DNA of 64,000 bases, from the NCBI GenBank assembly GCA_016630905.1, contig WBMQ01000001.1, positions 2,294,001-2,358,000 on the forward strand, given 5' to 3'. The position numbers were made by a program, and so were the translations under genes. The stretch comes from Capillidium heterosporum (taxonomy: Eukaryota; Entomophthoromycota; Entomophthoromycetes; Entomophthorales; Capillidiaceae). Of the stretch, positions 1 through 11,785 are shown piece after piece. Position 1 is the stretch's first letter; each line of letters begins with the position of its first letter. The notes under the pieces are model-generated. The model ran no database searches. It had not been told where the DNA came from and was given only the letters and a program-made list of their open reading frames with translations.

Positions 1-758
1 GATAACCAGGTTCAAAAGTCGAGATCGCTTCAGCTTGAAGAAGGATTTGCGAGTGAATAAAGGTGAGAAGGGGTTAAAGTAGGTAAAGTATGCTTCAATG
101 GCATCGTAATATAGTTGTGGGGTACCGTATTCATCAATTGGTCCAGGGATGGCAAATTCATATGGGCTTTTGATGGCTACAAACCGAGGTATACTTATGG
201 TCTTGGTGTATAGGATAGTGGCGTAGTTCAACATGTTGCGAATCTGCTGGATCCCTTTGATGTTTTTGCAATCAAACTGGAGATGTAGGACCATGACGTA
301 GGCTACAGATAAGGGGTTTTTGTAGAGGCTCTTTATCAAATCGTACTCGGGCAAAACGTAATTGGGGACGGAGATTACTCTATACTAAACTTAATACATC
401 GAATTATATATAAAGAGTTCACTTACTTTGGAACTTTAACAACTGGTGCATTTAGCATTGGGTTTGTAACTCCTTTGAAAGGCCCTGACTGCTTCGCTTT
501 ATTCAAAACTACATTACGCTGTCTCCTCAAAGTTCGCAGGTAAGTACAGGAGCTGTTGGTCTCGATACAGATTCTACATACTGGGAGGTGCATTGAACAT
601 TTCAATTTCTTGACATGGCATCGATCGCACGCCTTGGTACTGAGGAGGAAGTTGGCTTTGACTTCGTCGTAGCAAAAATCGCCAGGGTTCAAGTTTTTGA
701 AAAGGTCGAGTTTCATTATGTTGGTAATATTATTCAATAGAATGGTAGATGATGCCAC
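1..758 (-). CDS. Zn2Cys6 fungal transcription factor (3' end outside window)
   Basis: Likely a nuclear sequence-specific DNA-binding regulator. Exon 1 (758 down to 427) carries a zinc binuclear cluster, CDRCHVKKLKC followed by C-x2-C-x6-C spacing (CRICIETNSSC), the fungal GAL4-type signature. A GTAAGT donor at 426 and an acceptor ending at 380 remove a 47-nt intron. Exon 2 then stays open to the window edge and includes the segment YFTYFNPFSPLFTRKSFF, which resembles the start of the conserved middle region of fungal zinc-cluster regulators (a Y-F..-NP-.-P-..-FF pattern). The protein is therefore incomplete here; about 236 residues are visible. The ATG at 758 is the first in frame. The targets cannot be told from the sequence. 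The fungal cluster is clear; the family within it is not. Confidence 0.85.
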
Positions 759-3697
759 CTTTATATGCTTGAGCTTATGAACACTACTAATCCTTTGAAA
801 TTGTAGATTTCATGTATCACGGGTTCGGTACGTAAATTACCTTTTTAGAACTAGAAAAAGATCGCGATATGTCTTCTCGCTCCAGCTAAAAATAGGCAAT
901 GTATTAAATTTCTTTGTTTAACTGATTGGACTTTGTTTGCCTGTAAAATGGGTATATTTGTTGGCAAAATATGGTAAGCTGAAGCAAAGGAGGTCTAACA
1001 ATCTCTCTAATATATTAAATAAACTGGCTTGGATATGTTAAAGATGGTACCTATATGACTTTAAATGCAACAAAGACGATTGTATAATTTAGACTAAAGC
1101 TTGATTAGTTTGACCGTGATAGATAGATTTTGATGGCGTTACAGGTATTTTCTACCAATATATTGGGTGGACTTGGGAGGCTAATTCTAACGTTCCGAAA
1201 TATAAAATTAGTTTTAACAAGTAAATTTGTAGAGAGTCTTTCTTGGATTTTTGAACAGCAGCATCAAGTTGAACTCTATCTTATAGGACCACCTTACAAG
1301 ATCCGTGATTGAAGAACTTCGTTTATACTCGGGAGTTTGAAGAAATCCGAGCAGAAAAGCCAAGTTAGGTAACTTCAAGCAAACTAATATAAATATCTAA
1401 ATGCAATTGCTGATTCGGGGTAAAGGTCTAGCCTTCACGAGCCCAAATACATGCAGTTTAGGAATCAACCCAATAATGTAGCTCTGCTAGAAGGCAAGAG
1501 TCGGAATGACTGTACCAGGTGTTCAAGTGATCTTATTGAATAGGCACCACTTTTCTTGCGATGTTAATCTATACCTTTTAGGTAAGATGAGTTTAGCAAC
1601 CTGCTAATGTTGCTTTGAAAGTATCTCTAAATGGGCCGAGTCTGTTATATACTACTTGGTTCAGCAAATCCAGCCATTTCATTACTAAATTAGGAATTAA
1701 ATCGATATTCGTTATCATTCAAGTCCAAAATTATCTATCTAAAAAGCCTAACTCAACATATAAATTTATGAACTATTTTGTACAAGGTTTATATTGGTAA
1801 AATGCTGATTAAGTTAAACACAATTCAAAGTACATTATATAGCTTTGTATGTAAATCGATTGTTGTTTCTTTATACTTATGCTTATTTGCCAATACTATC
1901 CTTTTTTTTTCTATTTATGAAGCATTATGTTGTATTTAAATAAGCTTTAACACCTGTTTTATGAGTCCATATCTTGAAAAAATATAATAGATTAGGAAGC
2001 TTAGCATACTGCTTTAATATGGATAATATTAGCTTGGAAATTACATAATAAACTTGCTATAAATATCTAACTCGGCTACTGTGATAAAAGGTGTGAACTA
2101 AGGGTGTATAAAGTATATTATTTATAATTTTTGATATTCGGTGATAATTGAAAATCATAAAAGTATAGCTTTATATGGCCTTACTTAAATAGAATATGAT
2201 ATCAAATATTGCTCTGGCCTCTTTATAATATTCATAGTTATGGTTTACAAAGCTAATACAATGCTCTGCGGGAGTCTTATAGAGAATCTATTGTTCAAAA
2301 TATACTATTTAGAATTAGATTACAATTAACTAAAACTTGCTACAATTACAAACATTAGCATTAAGAACAATGTATCTATATCACAATTGATACCAACAAT
2401 ACTTGAAGCGTACTATATATAGTTATAGAACTAATGAAATTTAGAACATGTTTACGATTATGTAAACTAAAGTATTGAATTGGCCTCCTGGAACATGGCT
2501 AGAGAGATAGCCGAAGGTGTCCAAGAACATTTGTAACTACCACACCCAGATTTATAATACGGTAATTGGACACAAACATACGATCGCTTAGAAATACAGC
2601 GTCCGATGGTATATACGACCAGGCAATCTTGGACTTTTATGCCAGGGAAATTGCTGCTTAAAGTATATTGAAACTAATCGGACTATAGCTTTAGTGTCAA
2701 AAAGTGTTGGATTTATAATTGTTATCGATCGTGACCTTATTAATGTTGTGGGAAAATCAATATAATCTATTCAAGGAAATCACATACAAGTCATGCCACT
2801 GTAAACCGGTTTGTAAGGATACTTTGATAGCAATTTAAAATAGCTGAAACCCTATTTACCCTAATTATAATGAAAAGGAAGTAAAGGAGTTGGTCATATA
2901 ATTTTAGGCACAACTATATATGGCATTGGTGGTTGACGTGGACGCGAGGCGTCCGATTGAAAGCCTACCTATTATATCGAAATGCTAATATTTAAGGTCC
3001 ATTTAAGCGCTGGTGGGGTGGGTATTGGTAAGCAGATCAAGATTAGCCAAGGCTAGAATTGTCATTTCCGTTTCCAGCTTTGAAATCCATTACCCGTTCT
3101 AACACCCTATACGATTAGAAATTCTTTTGCTTTGCCAAACTCAAGCATCAAGCATCATCAAATCTCGTTGATGGTTTTACCGCGCTTAGGTACCAACAAT
3201 TGGTTGGAGAATTTCCATATTGAGATGAAATCATAGCTCTATCTAATTTAACGAGTTAAATATAGCACCAAATTAGGTAAACCAGTTCCGCAAATTTAAA
3301 TTAACTGGGAACTTGAAGGTTCGGCACACGTGTTCCGAGCTTGAAGCTTCCCAAAGGGGAGACTAGATCCACTACCCTACCCAACTGTCATAAATTGGTG
3401 AAAGCGGAGGGGATGGGTATCTATGCAAATTAAGGAGCTGAGCTGCAAATAAGTCTTATAAAAGACTGGTTCATAGAATGACCCGCATAACGAAGAAACT
3501 ATATAAATTGAGGAAATTCTCAAAGCCAGTTCACCTTGATCAAAATTTATTTAGCCTCAACTTCGAGCTCCCCTTCATTCCTTGTACTCATCGCATTATT
3601 AGAAAACCCAACAACATCAGCCATCGACTAATTAATTACTAAAAACTTGCAAGCAATTGGATCGCGAAGGAGAAAGTTTAACAGCAGTAACAGCGCC
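759..3697. other. Long intergenic region with a promoter near its right end
   Basis: About 2.9 kb of AT-rich DNA. The only open frames are short ones without homology that I recognise (for example 1130-1312 and 1615-1800), and I judge them chance. TATA-like stretches lie at about 3457-3465 (TATAAAAGA) and 3500-3508 (TATATAAAT), upstream of the phosphodiesterase gene at 3698. Confidence 0.5.
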
Positions 3698-5355
3698 ATG
3701 GCAGAAAATTTACAAAGTAGCAGTAACCATACGAGCTCGGACGTCACTCTACCAATAGTCGACAAGACCAACTACAACACCTACAACTACAGCTCTATCA
3801 ATGAAAAGAGTTCCGATGACTTGAACAAGGACCAGGTTTGCAATATCTTTCAACTATAAGCTAATGTTTTTAGGAATCTGCTAATTCGAACCGAGGATTC
3901 ATAGTCAATACGGTATTGATCACCATCTTATGCTCCATGTTCATCGTTTCTATGCATGCTATCATCCTTGGCTTCATCAACCAACTCAACAATTCATCAC
4001 CCTACTTGACTCAAGACATAGGCTTGAAAGGGGAGCAAAAGCCAACTTTAATCTTAATCTCGCTGGATGGGTTTAGGGCTGACTACATGCAGCGGAAGGA
4101 AGCCAAAAATTTAAACAAGTTGCGTGACAGCGGGTTCAAGACCAGTCATATGATCCCCAGTTTCCCGGTACTTATTATCTTACTCAATTTTTACTGATAT
4201 ATACTATATTTTATTAGACCATCACCTTCCCCAACCACTATACATTAGTAACTGGACTCTACCCCGAGTCGCACGGGATCGTCGGTAATACCTTCTTCGA
4301 CAACAATTTGAACAAGACCTTTACATATACTGATCGCAAGATGAACGACGAACCTAAGTGGTGGGGTGGCGAACCGGTAACTTTACTTTAAACTCTCAAA
4401 TTTAACATAGCTTTTATTATTAAAAGATCTGGACTACCGCCCAACTGCAAGATCTGCGTACAGCCGTACACATGTGGCCGGGATCCGAGGTCACCCACGC
4501 TGGTATTAAACCCAACTACCTGCAACCCTTTACCAAGGCGTTCAGCCTCGATCAAAAGGTAGATCAGCTGTTAGGCTGGTTGGATTTGCCTTTAGATAAA
4601 CGTCCCAACTTGATCGCTGCCTACTTCTACGACGTCGATACGGCTGGCCACGACCACGGCCCTAACCATCCCTTAACTTACCAAGCTATCGCCAACGTCG
4701 ATACCGCCATAGGTAATTTGGTAGCCGGTATAAAGCAGCGCAATTTGGACCAGGAAGTCGACCTCGTCATTGTTAGTGATCACGGTATGGCTGAAGCCGA
4801 TGTTCAAAACGTCATCTACCTGGACGACATCATCGATATGAACAAGATCCAAGCCCATCACATCTTCCCCTTTGCTGGCTTGATCCCCAAGTTTGAGAAG
4901 GATATCGAACTACTGTACAATCAGCTTAAAATGGCTGCCGATCGATCCAACGGGTTATGGCAAGTCTATTTACGCCGAGATGTACCTCAGCGATTCCACT
5001 ACAGCCAGTCGCAACGTATTCCACCCATCATGTGTATCCAAAAATCGGTAAGTTTTGGATTCCTATCCAAAGATATATAATTAATTGTATTGATTTTTAG
5101 GGCTGGGCCTTCCAGACGCGTAATTTCCATCCCACTATCGAGCAATACAAGGATATTCGAGGGTTACACGGTTATGACAACTTGGACCCTCAGATGCAAG
5201 CTCTGTTTTTAGCTACTGGTCCCCACTTTCCCAAGAAGGAGATCGAGCCTTTTAGAAACGTCGAACTTTATGGTTTACTAGCTAAAGCTTTGGGGCTAAC
5301 CAAGTTGGCCGAAAACAACGGTACGGAAAGCTTCCGTAATAGATTGTTGGGATGA
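3698..5355 (+). CDS. Type II membrane ENPP-type nucleotide pyrophosphatase/phosphodiesterase
   Basis: Predicted to cleave phosphodiester or pyrophosphate bonds of extracellular or vacuolar nucleotides with a threonine nucleophile and two metal ions (family knowledge). Exons read as 3698-3835, 3874-4167, 4218-4376, 4427-5047 and 5101-5355, giving about 488 residues. A single membrane span lies near residues 57-80, so the catalytic part is lumenal or extracellular. Metal and catalytic residues visible: Asp in [11 protein letters not shown], Thr as the first residue of TITFPNHYT just after an intron, WPGSE, Asp and His in [16 protein letters not shown], and the late His in GLHGYDN. The start is the ATG at 3698 in a good context (GCCATGG); the upstream in-frame TTG is unlikely in a eukaryote. 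AATAAA follows near 5487. Its paralogue lies at 23117-24825 on the other strand. Confidence 0.9.
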
Positions 5356-6345
5356 GTGATCGACTAATTTGTAGCAAGAGTTTATTTTGAAAGCGCTTTT
5401 ATTGGAAGTTAAGCGTCATCCTATCCCACTCTATACCTTCATTGGTTTTCCCTTTTGTACAGCGTGTAATTGAATTTTTTTGAATTAATAAACTTTCCCA
5501 TGTATTTTTTATATGTGTGTTGAGCTTTTATTAGAAGATTTGAGATATTTAGCTGCATATCTACGAAATCCAAATTTATTTCATTTTCAAGGGCCTATAT
5601 CTAAATCACTTATCCAATCGGTATATCAATATAATCAAGGAATTTATAACAATCTTACTCAGATATAGAACTGAGATATCAAGATCAAGGGTAAAAGTTG
5701 GTAAAAAGGTTGATGTAGCTAGGTGTACTATTAAAGTAGTAAACTTGATGCTCCAGCTAACCAAGGGGATTCAAGTAGAGTCAGGCTAATAAACCTAGGT
5801 TCAGTGAATTGAAGTTTGGTACTTTCGACAAAATTGAAGCTCAATTAAAGATATCGACCTATAGCTTATATATTTTTAAAATTGTCAAAACTAAATAGAA
5901 ATTCAATAAGACTTGCTTGACTATTTACTCTAACTTACTCATCAATTTATACTGCAATATTGAGCTCCAACCAACCTATAGAAATTCAAGGCTTCCATCA
6001 TCCATTGTGATATAGGTTAGTTCAAGCTATGGAAAAGTATTCTTCATCCCCTAAAGGTGCTAGACCAAATATCAAGCTCAAGACAATTGTAAACTCAATA
6101 AAAGCCATTACATAGCTAGTTGGCATATTTTAAACAAGTTAAATGTAGATAGAAACATTCAAATCTAATATAGATTTTAACAGATTTCCTTTTCCTTAGC
6201 ATAATAACTTGCCAGCTAGTTTAATAGAAGCCCATCATATAAAGAAACTTTAGAGAGATAGGATTGTTAATAATCAAATGTTTCTCTTTATATAAAGAAT
6301 CAAAAAGTTAAACAACATTCAAAAAATCACAAAAGTGGAAGGGTA
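5356..6345. other. Intergenic region, poly(A) signal at left
   Basis: AT-rich. AATAAA near 5487 probably ends the phosphodiesterase transcript. I see nothing else that can be supported. Confidence 0.4.
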
Positions 6346-6626
6346 CTACAGTTTATTTAACCTTGCGCTATCTAGTAGGCATTCTTTAGGTAGATCCACT
6401 GGCTTAGCATTCTCTTCCTTCTTAGGAGCTTCCGGCTTTTTTTTAGGTTTAGCTTTAGGAATTGTAGGTTTAGGAATTTTGATCTCAAGTATTTTGATTG
6501 AGTTTGGCTGGAAGCTTAGATATTTTAATTTTAGGTGGTGAATCATTGATGTTTAACTTTGAGTTGGAGCTGGATAAATCGGCTGCCGAAATTACTAAGG
6601 AGAGAGCATAAAATGCGTTTTACCAT
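6346..6626 (-). pseudogene. Decayed Lys/Pro-rich secreted protein gene (K/P family copy 1)
   Basis: Relic of the small secreted family found intact at 7650 and 9307. The ATG at 6626 opens a frame that soon stops. In the next frame lies a signal-peptide-like stretch (FYALSLVISAADLSSSNSK), then LNINDSPP, matching LNFNESPP of the 7650-8069 gene. A further frame change leads to a Lys/Pro-rich tail (EIKIPKPTIPKAKPKKKPEA). At least two frame breaks separate these parts, and no canonical intron explains them. It sits on the same strand as the other family members, with a similar CTATTTATA box upstream near 6667. It could be a spliced gene that I have misread, but two breaks in one small gene favour decay. 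Confidence 0.55.
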
Positions 6627-7649
6627 TTCTATTTATTTACTTTTTCAAAGTTGCTGAGAAAGTGGCACTATTTATACAAACTTGCAATATTGTTAAGTAT
6701 GAACATCGCTTTAAGATCAACAGACTTTACAAATTGACAAGGAATCGAAGTGGTAAAGTCTACTTCAAATTCAGAGTTAAACTTATTATGGCTTGCTGAA
6801 ATTTGCTATGGAACTTTACAGTGGCAATAATTATACTATCCAGCGATTTAAATTGGATGTGCTGTTATCGTTTTTGACCTACATAAGTTAAATTTCCGCT
6901 AAAAGTAAGAGTAAGAGATGATTTATGAAAGTGAAAGTGCTTGCTACCCAAGTTTAATTTCACATAGTTAGTTAACGTAAATTTTACAATGGGCGGGGTA
7001 TGGGAGGTGGTTGCAATTCTTGGTAGATGGAGTATCCAAATCCCCTACGTTTAAACTTAAACTACTCATTAGCCTTTACCAAGTTCGCTTTTTCGCTAAA
7101 TATCTTTATTTTAGCAGATCTTACTTTCTAGATGCTAAGGCCTGGTTGTTCACTTTTGACAAATGTTACAGCTTTAGTTAGGAAACTGATTATGTTGGGC
7201 TCTCAATAGGATGGATTTGCTTTGTTAATTTTTGGAAAGGTGATGGTACTACTTGCTCAAAAGCTTATGTGAAGGCTGGTCCAAGTATAGGGCGTTCTAT
7301 TTGGTTCTAATACCTATACCAGTTGAGTTAATGGCTCCATATATGCTTTGATATGATATCAATACGATAGCTCCTATTCAAAAGAATAGTTAAAGTCACT
7401 TTGGTAAAATGCCATGAAGATAAGTTAGTCCAAGCTATACTTGAATAGCCATATTTTTACAAGGTACTCGACATGTAACCAAATGTAAGGCTTAGATCTG
7501 TTAAAGGAAAGCTGGCCAAAGTTGTGTGGTTTTGCACATACTATTTTGAAAAATAAAAGCAGCGACAAGTTGAAAGTTGGGAAATTAAAAAATTGCGTAG
7601 TTTATTGAAGTTTATACTACCTAATACACCGTACTTAAACAAAAGTTTG
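6627..7649. other. Intergenic region
   Basis: AT-rich. Apart from a TATA-like box (CTATTTATA on the plus strand, near 6667) that fits a minus-strand promoter for the relic to its left, I see nothing I can name. Confidence 0.4.
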
Positions 7650-8069
7650 TTAAGCTTTGGGTGCTTCAGCAGGTTTAGGAGCTTCAGCAGGTTTAGCGGC
7701 ATCGGCAGGTTTCTTGTCCTCCTTGGCTTTGGGATCAGCCTTTGGTTTTTTGGGAGCAGCAGGCGCCTTAGGTGGTTTGGGTTCTTTAGGCTTGGGTATT
7801 TTGGGCACTTTAGGTAGTTTGGGTACTTTAGGTAGTTTTGGTACTTCAGGTAGTTTTGGTACTTTAGGTAGTTTGGGTACTTTAGGTAATTTAGGTACTT
7901 TGGGTAAAGGCTGAGGTTTAGGTGGTTTAGGTTTGGCGGCATCCTCAGGATTGGGTGGCGACTCGTTGAAATTCAACTCAGAATTGGATGCGCCTTTGAA
8001 GAAGTTTGGTAAGCCGGCTACCAGGGTTAAAGTGAATAGGGAGCTAAAGATCAAGTATTTGAAATGCAT
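7650..8069 (-). CDS. Secreted Lys/Pro-rich hexapeptide-repeat protein (K/P family copy 2)
   Basis: Small secreted protein of about 139 residues with no enzyme signature. The N-terminus MHFKYLIFSSLFTLTLVAG is a clear signal peptide. An acidic linker (NFNESPPNPEDAAK) follows, then roughly eight copies of P-K-[VL]-P-[KE]-L/V and a tail rich in Lys, Pro, Ala and Asp ending in AEAPKPAEAPKA. The composition suggests an extended, strongly basic wall- or surface-associated protein, but no function can be assigned. I chose the ATG at 8069 rather than 8087: the TATA box (8104-8116) is only about 17 nt from 8087, and the family member at 9307 starts at the equivalent place. Open frames in other phases across the repeat are by-products of the repeat. 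Confidence 0.8.
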   Translation of the reverse strand: MHFKYLIFSSLFTLTLVAGLPNFFKGASNSELNFNESPPNPEDAAKPKPPKPQPLPKVPKLPKVPKLPKVPKLPEVPKLPKVPKLPKVPKIPKPKEPKPPKAPAAPKKPKADPKAKEDKKPADAAKPAEAPKPAEAPKA

Positions 8070-9306
8070 ATTTTCTATTCTTTTCATCAGATTCAGATAC
8101 AGCGCTATTTATATAAATTTGGAATAATGTCGGATACGAATATTGCCTTGTGATTTAGTTAGCTTTGGAAATTGATTGGAGACAAGAGTGACAATAACCT
8201 GCACCAGACAAATATTTTAGTGGGATATTGGTGTAAGACATCCTTATACTTTATTTTTTGATTTAGTTTGAGTTGGCTTGACGAGCTTTGCTTTCAATTA
8301 TGTATTTTCAGCTAAATCGGTAAGTTTAAACCAATAATCTATGTCATTTGGCTAGTAACCGTAAGCAATTGCAAAATTTTATTTTAGGTGTTATATTGGA
8401 AGTGCAGTCAAGTCACTTCGATTTTGCAGCTGCATTAAACTATCTGGATTTTGCAGCAAAATCAAAGAGCTATCTGCATATTTAGAAAACAACTCTCAAC
8501 CAAAAGGATGTAAGGCTAGAAAAGTTAAGGGAAGATCGTCTACCCGCCTAAAGTAAAATTATAGTTTAGATAGACCAGCTGTCCTATGAATAACCCAACT
8601 AAGCATTTGATCGAAAGAATATCCCTCCATCAAGAATTATAGTTTTGTAGAGGCAAATAACTTGATGAAAGCTTACATCCTTTCCATCAACTTGCTGGGG
8701 TAGAGTTTAAGCTGGATGTTGGGTTGAATAGAGTATATACAGTTGAAGTTCACATTTATAAGGCGAACTCCAAAGTACTTTTAACCTTTCCACCGCCTTA
8801 TAGAAATAGTATCTCCAAACTTCATAGCAGTGCCTTTACATTATTCTTTGGAAAATATTTAGCAAAATGGATAGCTGAAAATTCAATTTTTTAATATTTA
8901 GATGAATATACTAAAATTGGTTTATAAACGAGGTGTAGGCTAGAATTGGTCATTTCAGAATTCGAAAGTTTACTTCTATGTCCTTCTCAAGAAAACTCGG
9001 TTCAAGCTTTCAAATTTGAATAAAATCTGTGCATCTGATAACTGTAGAGATTTACTTCACAGTAGGAACCATACTATAGTTCTATGTGATTACTACATAT
9101 ATATTTGTAGTAAATAAATACTATCTAGATCTATATAAAATAATCTCATGCCATCGCTTAACTTCAAATAAAAAGTAAAAGTAAAAGTAGGCAGGCCAAA
9201 CTACTATTTAACAAAAATAATTTAATATTACAATCTATATTTTATTTAAATTTAGACCAGCTAGCACAAAGTGGATTACAATTATCTTATTAGCACTGCG
9301 AGCTTA
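8070..9306. other. Promoter of K/P copy 2 and intergenic DNA
   Basis: Holds the TATA box (8104-8116, read on the minus strand) and the shared element at 8227-8240. The rest up to the end of the next gene shows nothing recognisable. Confidence 0.45.
8227..8240 (-). promoter_or_regulatory. Conserved upstream element of K/P family, copy A
   Basis: Plus-strand text ATTGGTGTAAGACA, 158 nt upstream of the ATG of the 7650-8069 gene. The same element occurs at 9663-9676 and 11061-11074 at nearly the same distance from the starts of two other family members. Protein partner unknown. Confidence 0.55.
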
Positions 9307-9507
9307 TTAACTACCTTTATGAACCTTGGGTATCCTCACCTTAGGTATCTTCACTTTGGGTATCTTCACCTTAGGTATCTTTACCCCAGGTATCTTAATT
9401 TTATTCAAGTTCAACTCCAAATCGCTAGAAGTATCCAGATTGGCAGGTAGTCCAGCTATCAAGGCAACGGTGAGGAGAGTGATAAGGGTCAAGTATCTGA
9501 ATAACAT
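9307..9507 (-). CDS. Secreted IPKVK-repeat protein (K/P family copy 3)
   Basis: A 66-residue secreted protein. The signal peptide MLFRYLTLITLLTVALIAG is followed by LPANLDTSSDLELNLNKI and then five tandem copies of a five-residue unit, I-P-[GK]-V-[KR], ending HKGS. It lacks the Ala/Asp-rich tail of its neighbour at 7650. The TATA-like CTATTTATA (plus strand) lies at 9543-9551, about 40 nt upstream of the ATG. The coding and flanking sequence closely resemble the pseudogene at 10774-10910, including the 3' block around TTTAAATTTAG...CTAGC, so the two arose by local duplication. Function unknown; most likely a structural or host-facing secreted peptide. Confidence 0.75.
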   Translation of the reverse strand: MLFRYLTLITLLTVALIAGLPANLDTSSDLELNLNKIKIPGVKIPKVKIPKVKIPKVRIPKVHKGS

Positions 9508-10773
9508 TCTTGATATATTTTTAACACCAAAGGTGGTTTTCGCTATTTATAGGCATCTTCCATAATGTTTGATAGTTAGATTTTAGCTTGAGATAAGTAA
9601 GTCTTGATATTTATTAGAAACTTTGAATGCTGTTGATGGTATGACTTACATTCTTACAGGATATTGGTATAAAACATTTGGCTCCTACTTTGAGCTGAAA
9701 CGATACCTACTACTTTTAGATCAAGTTAGCTAATTTCGGTTAAAGTTGTAGATTCTCATCCAATTGAAATACAAGTAGAAAAACAAATTAGGAATATTAC
9801 AAAATGTATTTGGATGTTGGATTTGAAGTTCAGTGATGAACTTTTCATTTTGCAGCCAAAGTATAAATCCCGAACCAAGCTGCAAAATTGGAAGATCATT
9901 CGTCTGCAAAATTGGAATGACATTTCAAAGTCAAAGATCCAAAAATGAAGTATTTTCAGAAAGGTAGCGTCTTATCAAAGTAAATTCACCATTTATATAA
10001 ACCTTTAATCCTAAAAACCCATTTGAAAATACCCTGTGATAAGGTAAAATACTTTTTCATCAAAGCTAATTTGGATTTTGCAATTACGTATAGTTTAAAA
10101 GGTTATACTCGTCTATAACAAATGGTTTGCAAAATAAGGTTTAGACTCAAATAGTTGGACTAAAAGCTCTGTACAGATAGAGTGAATGTTGAAAGGATGA
10201 ATTTTAAAATTTTTGAATTGAATTTTCTTAGGTTTGACCCTCACAGTTGCTTTAACTTCCAATCTATAACGCAGTCCTTTACACTCATATTTCGGACCAT
10301 TCTTACCAAAGTAGACGTTTTCAAGTGCTTATCTTTATATGTAAGTGATAGTAGTAGAGACCAGTATAACTTCAGAGTACTATAGTTGAAAGTTAAGGAA
10401 TACATAAAATCAACCGTGCTCTAACCTACCCTTTAGTAAAAGTAGTATTAAAATATAGTTAACTGAGAGGCCTACACTTCTTTACCTATCCTTATGGCTG
10501 TAAGTTGACTCTTAAAATTTAAATGCAGGTTTTTTAATATACAAACTACATCAAAATTTATTTGACTTAATATAAAACTATGGATATATCGAAATGCAAT
10601 CTAACTTATTTAGTCCACTATTTTCCAATAAATGTAATGTAAATTAGGTTAGCAAATAAGCAACTGCATATCAAAAAACCATTATTAGAATCCATACTTT
10701 ATTTAAATTTAGGCTAGCTAGCGCAAAGTGAATACCAAACTACCTCACTAATGTTAGAGAGTTTATTAGTGAC
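9508..10773. other. Promoter of K/P copy 3 and intergenic DNA
   Basis: Contains the TATA box at 9543-9551 and the shared element at 9663-9676. Near 10696-10730 it holds a block matching the 3' flank of the 9307 gene, an outer limit of the duplicated unit. The small open frame at 10182-10385 looks like chance. Confidence 0.4.
9663..9676 (-). promoter_or_regulatory. Conserved upstream element of K/P family, copy B
   Basis: ATTGGTATAAAACA on the plus strand, 156 nt upstream of the ATG at 9507. It matches copies A and C in sequence and spacing. Confidence 0.55.
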
Positions 10774-10910
10774 CTAGGCTGACTCCCTGGATGATTGCTT
10801 TCCTTTGTGGCTCACATTCAGCTCCAAGTTATCAAAGGTATCCAAGTTGGAAGGCAGTTCAGCTACCAAAATAATGGCAGAAAGGGTGCTAGCAGCTAAT
10901 TTACTAACAT
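10774..10910 (-). pseudogene. Frameshifted K/P family copy 4
   Basis: Degenerate sister of the 9307 gene. The ATG at 10910 keeps the start context (AAGAATGTTA) but reaches TAG after four codons. One frame over, the reading continues through a signal-like segment (STLSAIILVAELPSNLDT) and LELNVSHKGK, aligning with LELNLNK...HKGS of copy 3 and ending at TAG 10774. The IPKVK repeats are gone. One indel just after the start and loss of the repeat explain the difference. The upstream TATA and shared element remain. Confidence 0.65.
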
Positions 10911-11785
10911 TCTTCTTGGTATACTTTGCTGTTGGATCAATTGGATTTAACTATTTATAAGTATCTTTTATAAAATTTAGCAAAGTAGATGTTGGTTTGA
11001 GATAAGTAAATTTTAGTATTGATTGGTGAATTTGAGTATTGTTGACGAATACTGATCAGCATTGGTATGAGACATTAGTGCAGGATATCAGATAGTTGGC
11101 TGCAATTTCGTTTGCATTTGGCTATAAAGTTGGTAAATATGAATTCCAAGTAAATTTGCCGTTAAAAGCGATGTATATTGCAATTGTTTATGAGTGCTAA
11201 ATTGGTTTCTAATTGAATTTATTGGAATCAATTGTAGAGGCTTGGAACGAATTATAGTAGTAACGCTTTAAGGTCTGCTTAATTCCTATTGAGTAGATTA
11301 CTGCAGTCCAAATTCTAGGTCTTACAGTCGAAATCAACGTTTAGAACGATGCGCAGCCAGTCCATATCCTAAATAGTTTTGGCTTATAATCTTGCATTAC
11401 CATCTCACCAATCCAAGTGTCAAATTTGGAATTTCTATTTGATCTAAATATTTTTCCCGATTTTTCCACAATACATTGTTCAAAATTATTACAAGTATTT
11501 CTTTTAAACTTCATTATAAGAACTTCCTTCAACATTCCCAACCAAGCTTTTAATCTGGAAAAGTCGGAAAATCTGCACTTCAAATCTATCAAATTGCAAC
11601 TTGCACCCAAAATTCTGGGATTGAAAAAAGCCGATTCTTCCGTAGAATTTGGATGACGTTTATCCAACTTTAGAACAAAATCATTATAAAAGGGACAAGA
11701 AATCCCAACACCAACTTAACAAAACAATTCAACAAACCCAACTACATTTACTTCAGCTCTAATAAAAATCTAACTAAACTTAAAA
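10911..11785. other. Shared element and methyltransferase promoter
   Basis: Left part is the upstream region of the K/P pseudogene. The overlapping opposite-strand open frames at 11341-11667 carry no motif I know and are not called. A TATA box, TTATAAAAGGG, lies at about 11684-11694, roughly 95 nt before the methyltransferase ATG. Confidence 0.45.
11061..11074 (-). promoter_or_regulatory. Conserved upstream element of K/P family, copy C
   Basis: ATTGGTATGAGACA on the plus strand, 151 nt upstream of the dead start codon at 10910. The upstream element has outlived the reading frame. Confidence 0.5.

Noticed and set aside
7541-7942. 133-codon Leu/Pro/Tyr/Asn-rich frame and two plus-strand Gly/Leu/Phe-rich frames across 7593-7914
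   Set aside because: They overlap the Lys/Pro repeat gene in other phases; any six-residue repeat with suitable codons opens several frames. Only the frame with a signal peptide is kept.
11341-11667. Overlapping open frames on both strands
   Set aside because: No motif, no homologue recognised and no promoter pattern; likely chance.
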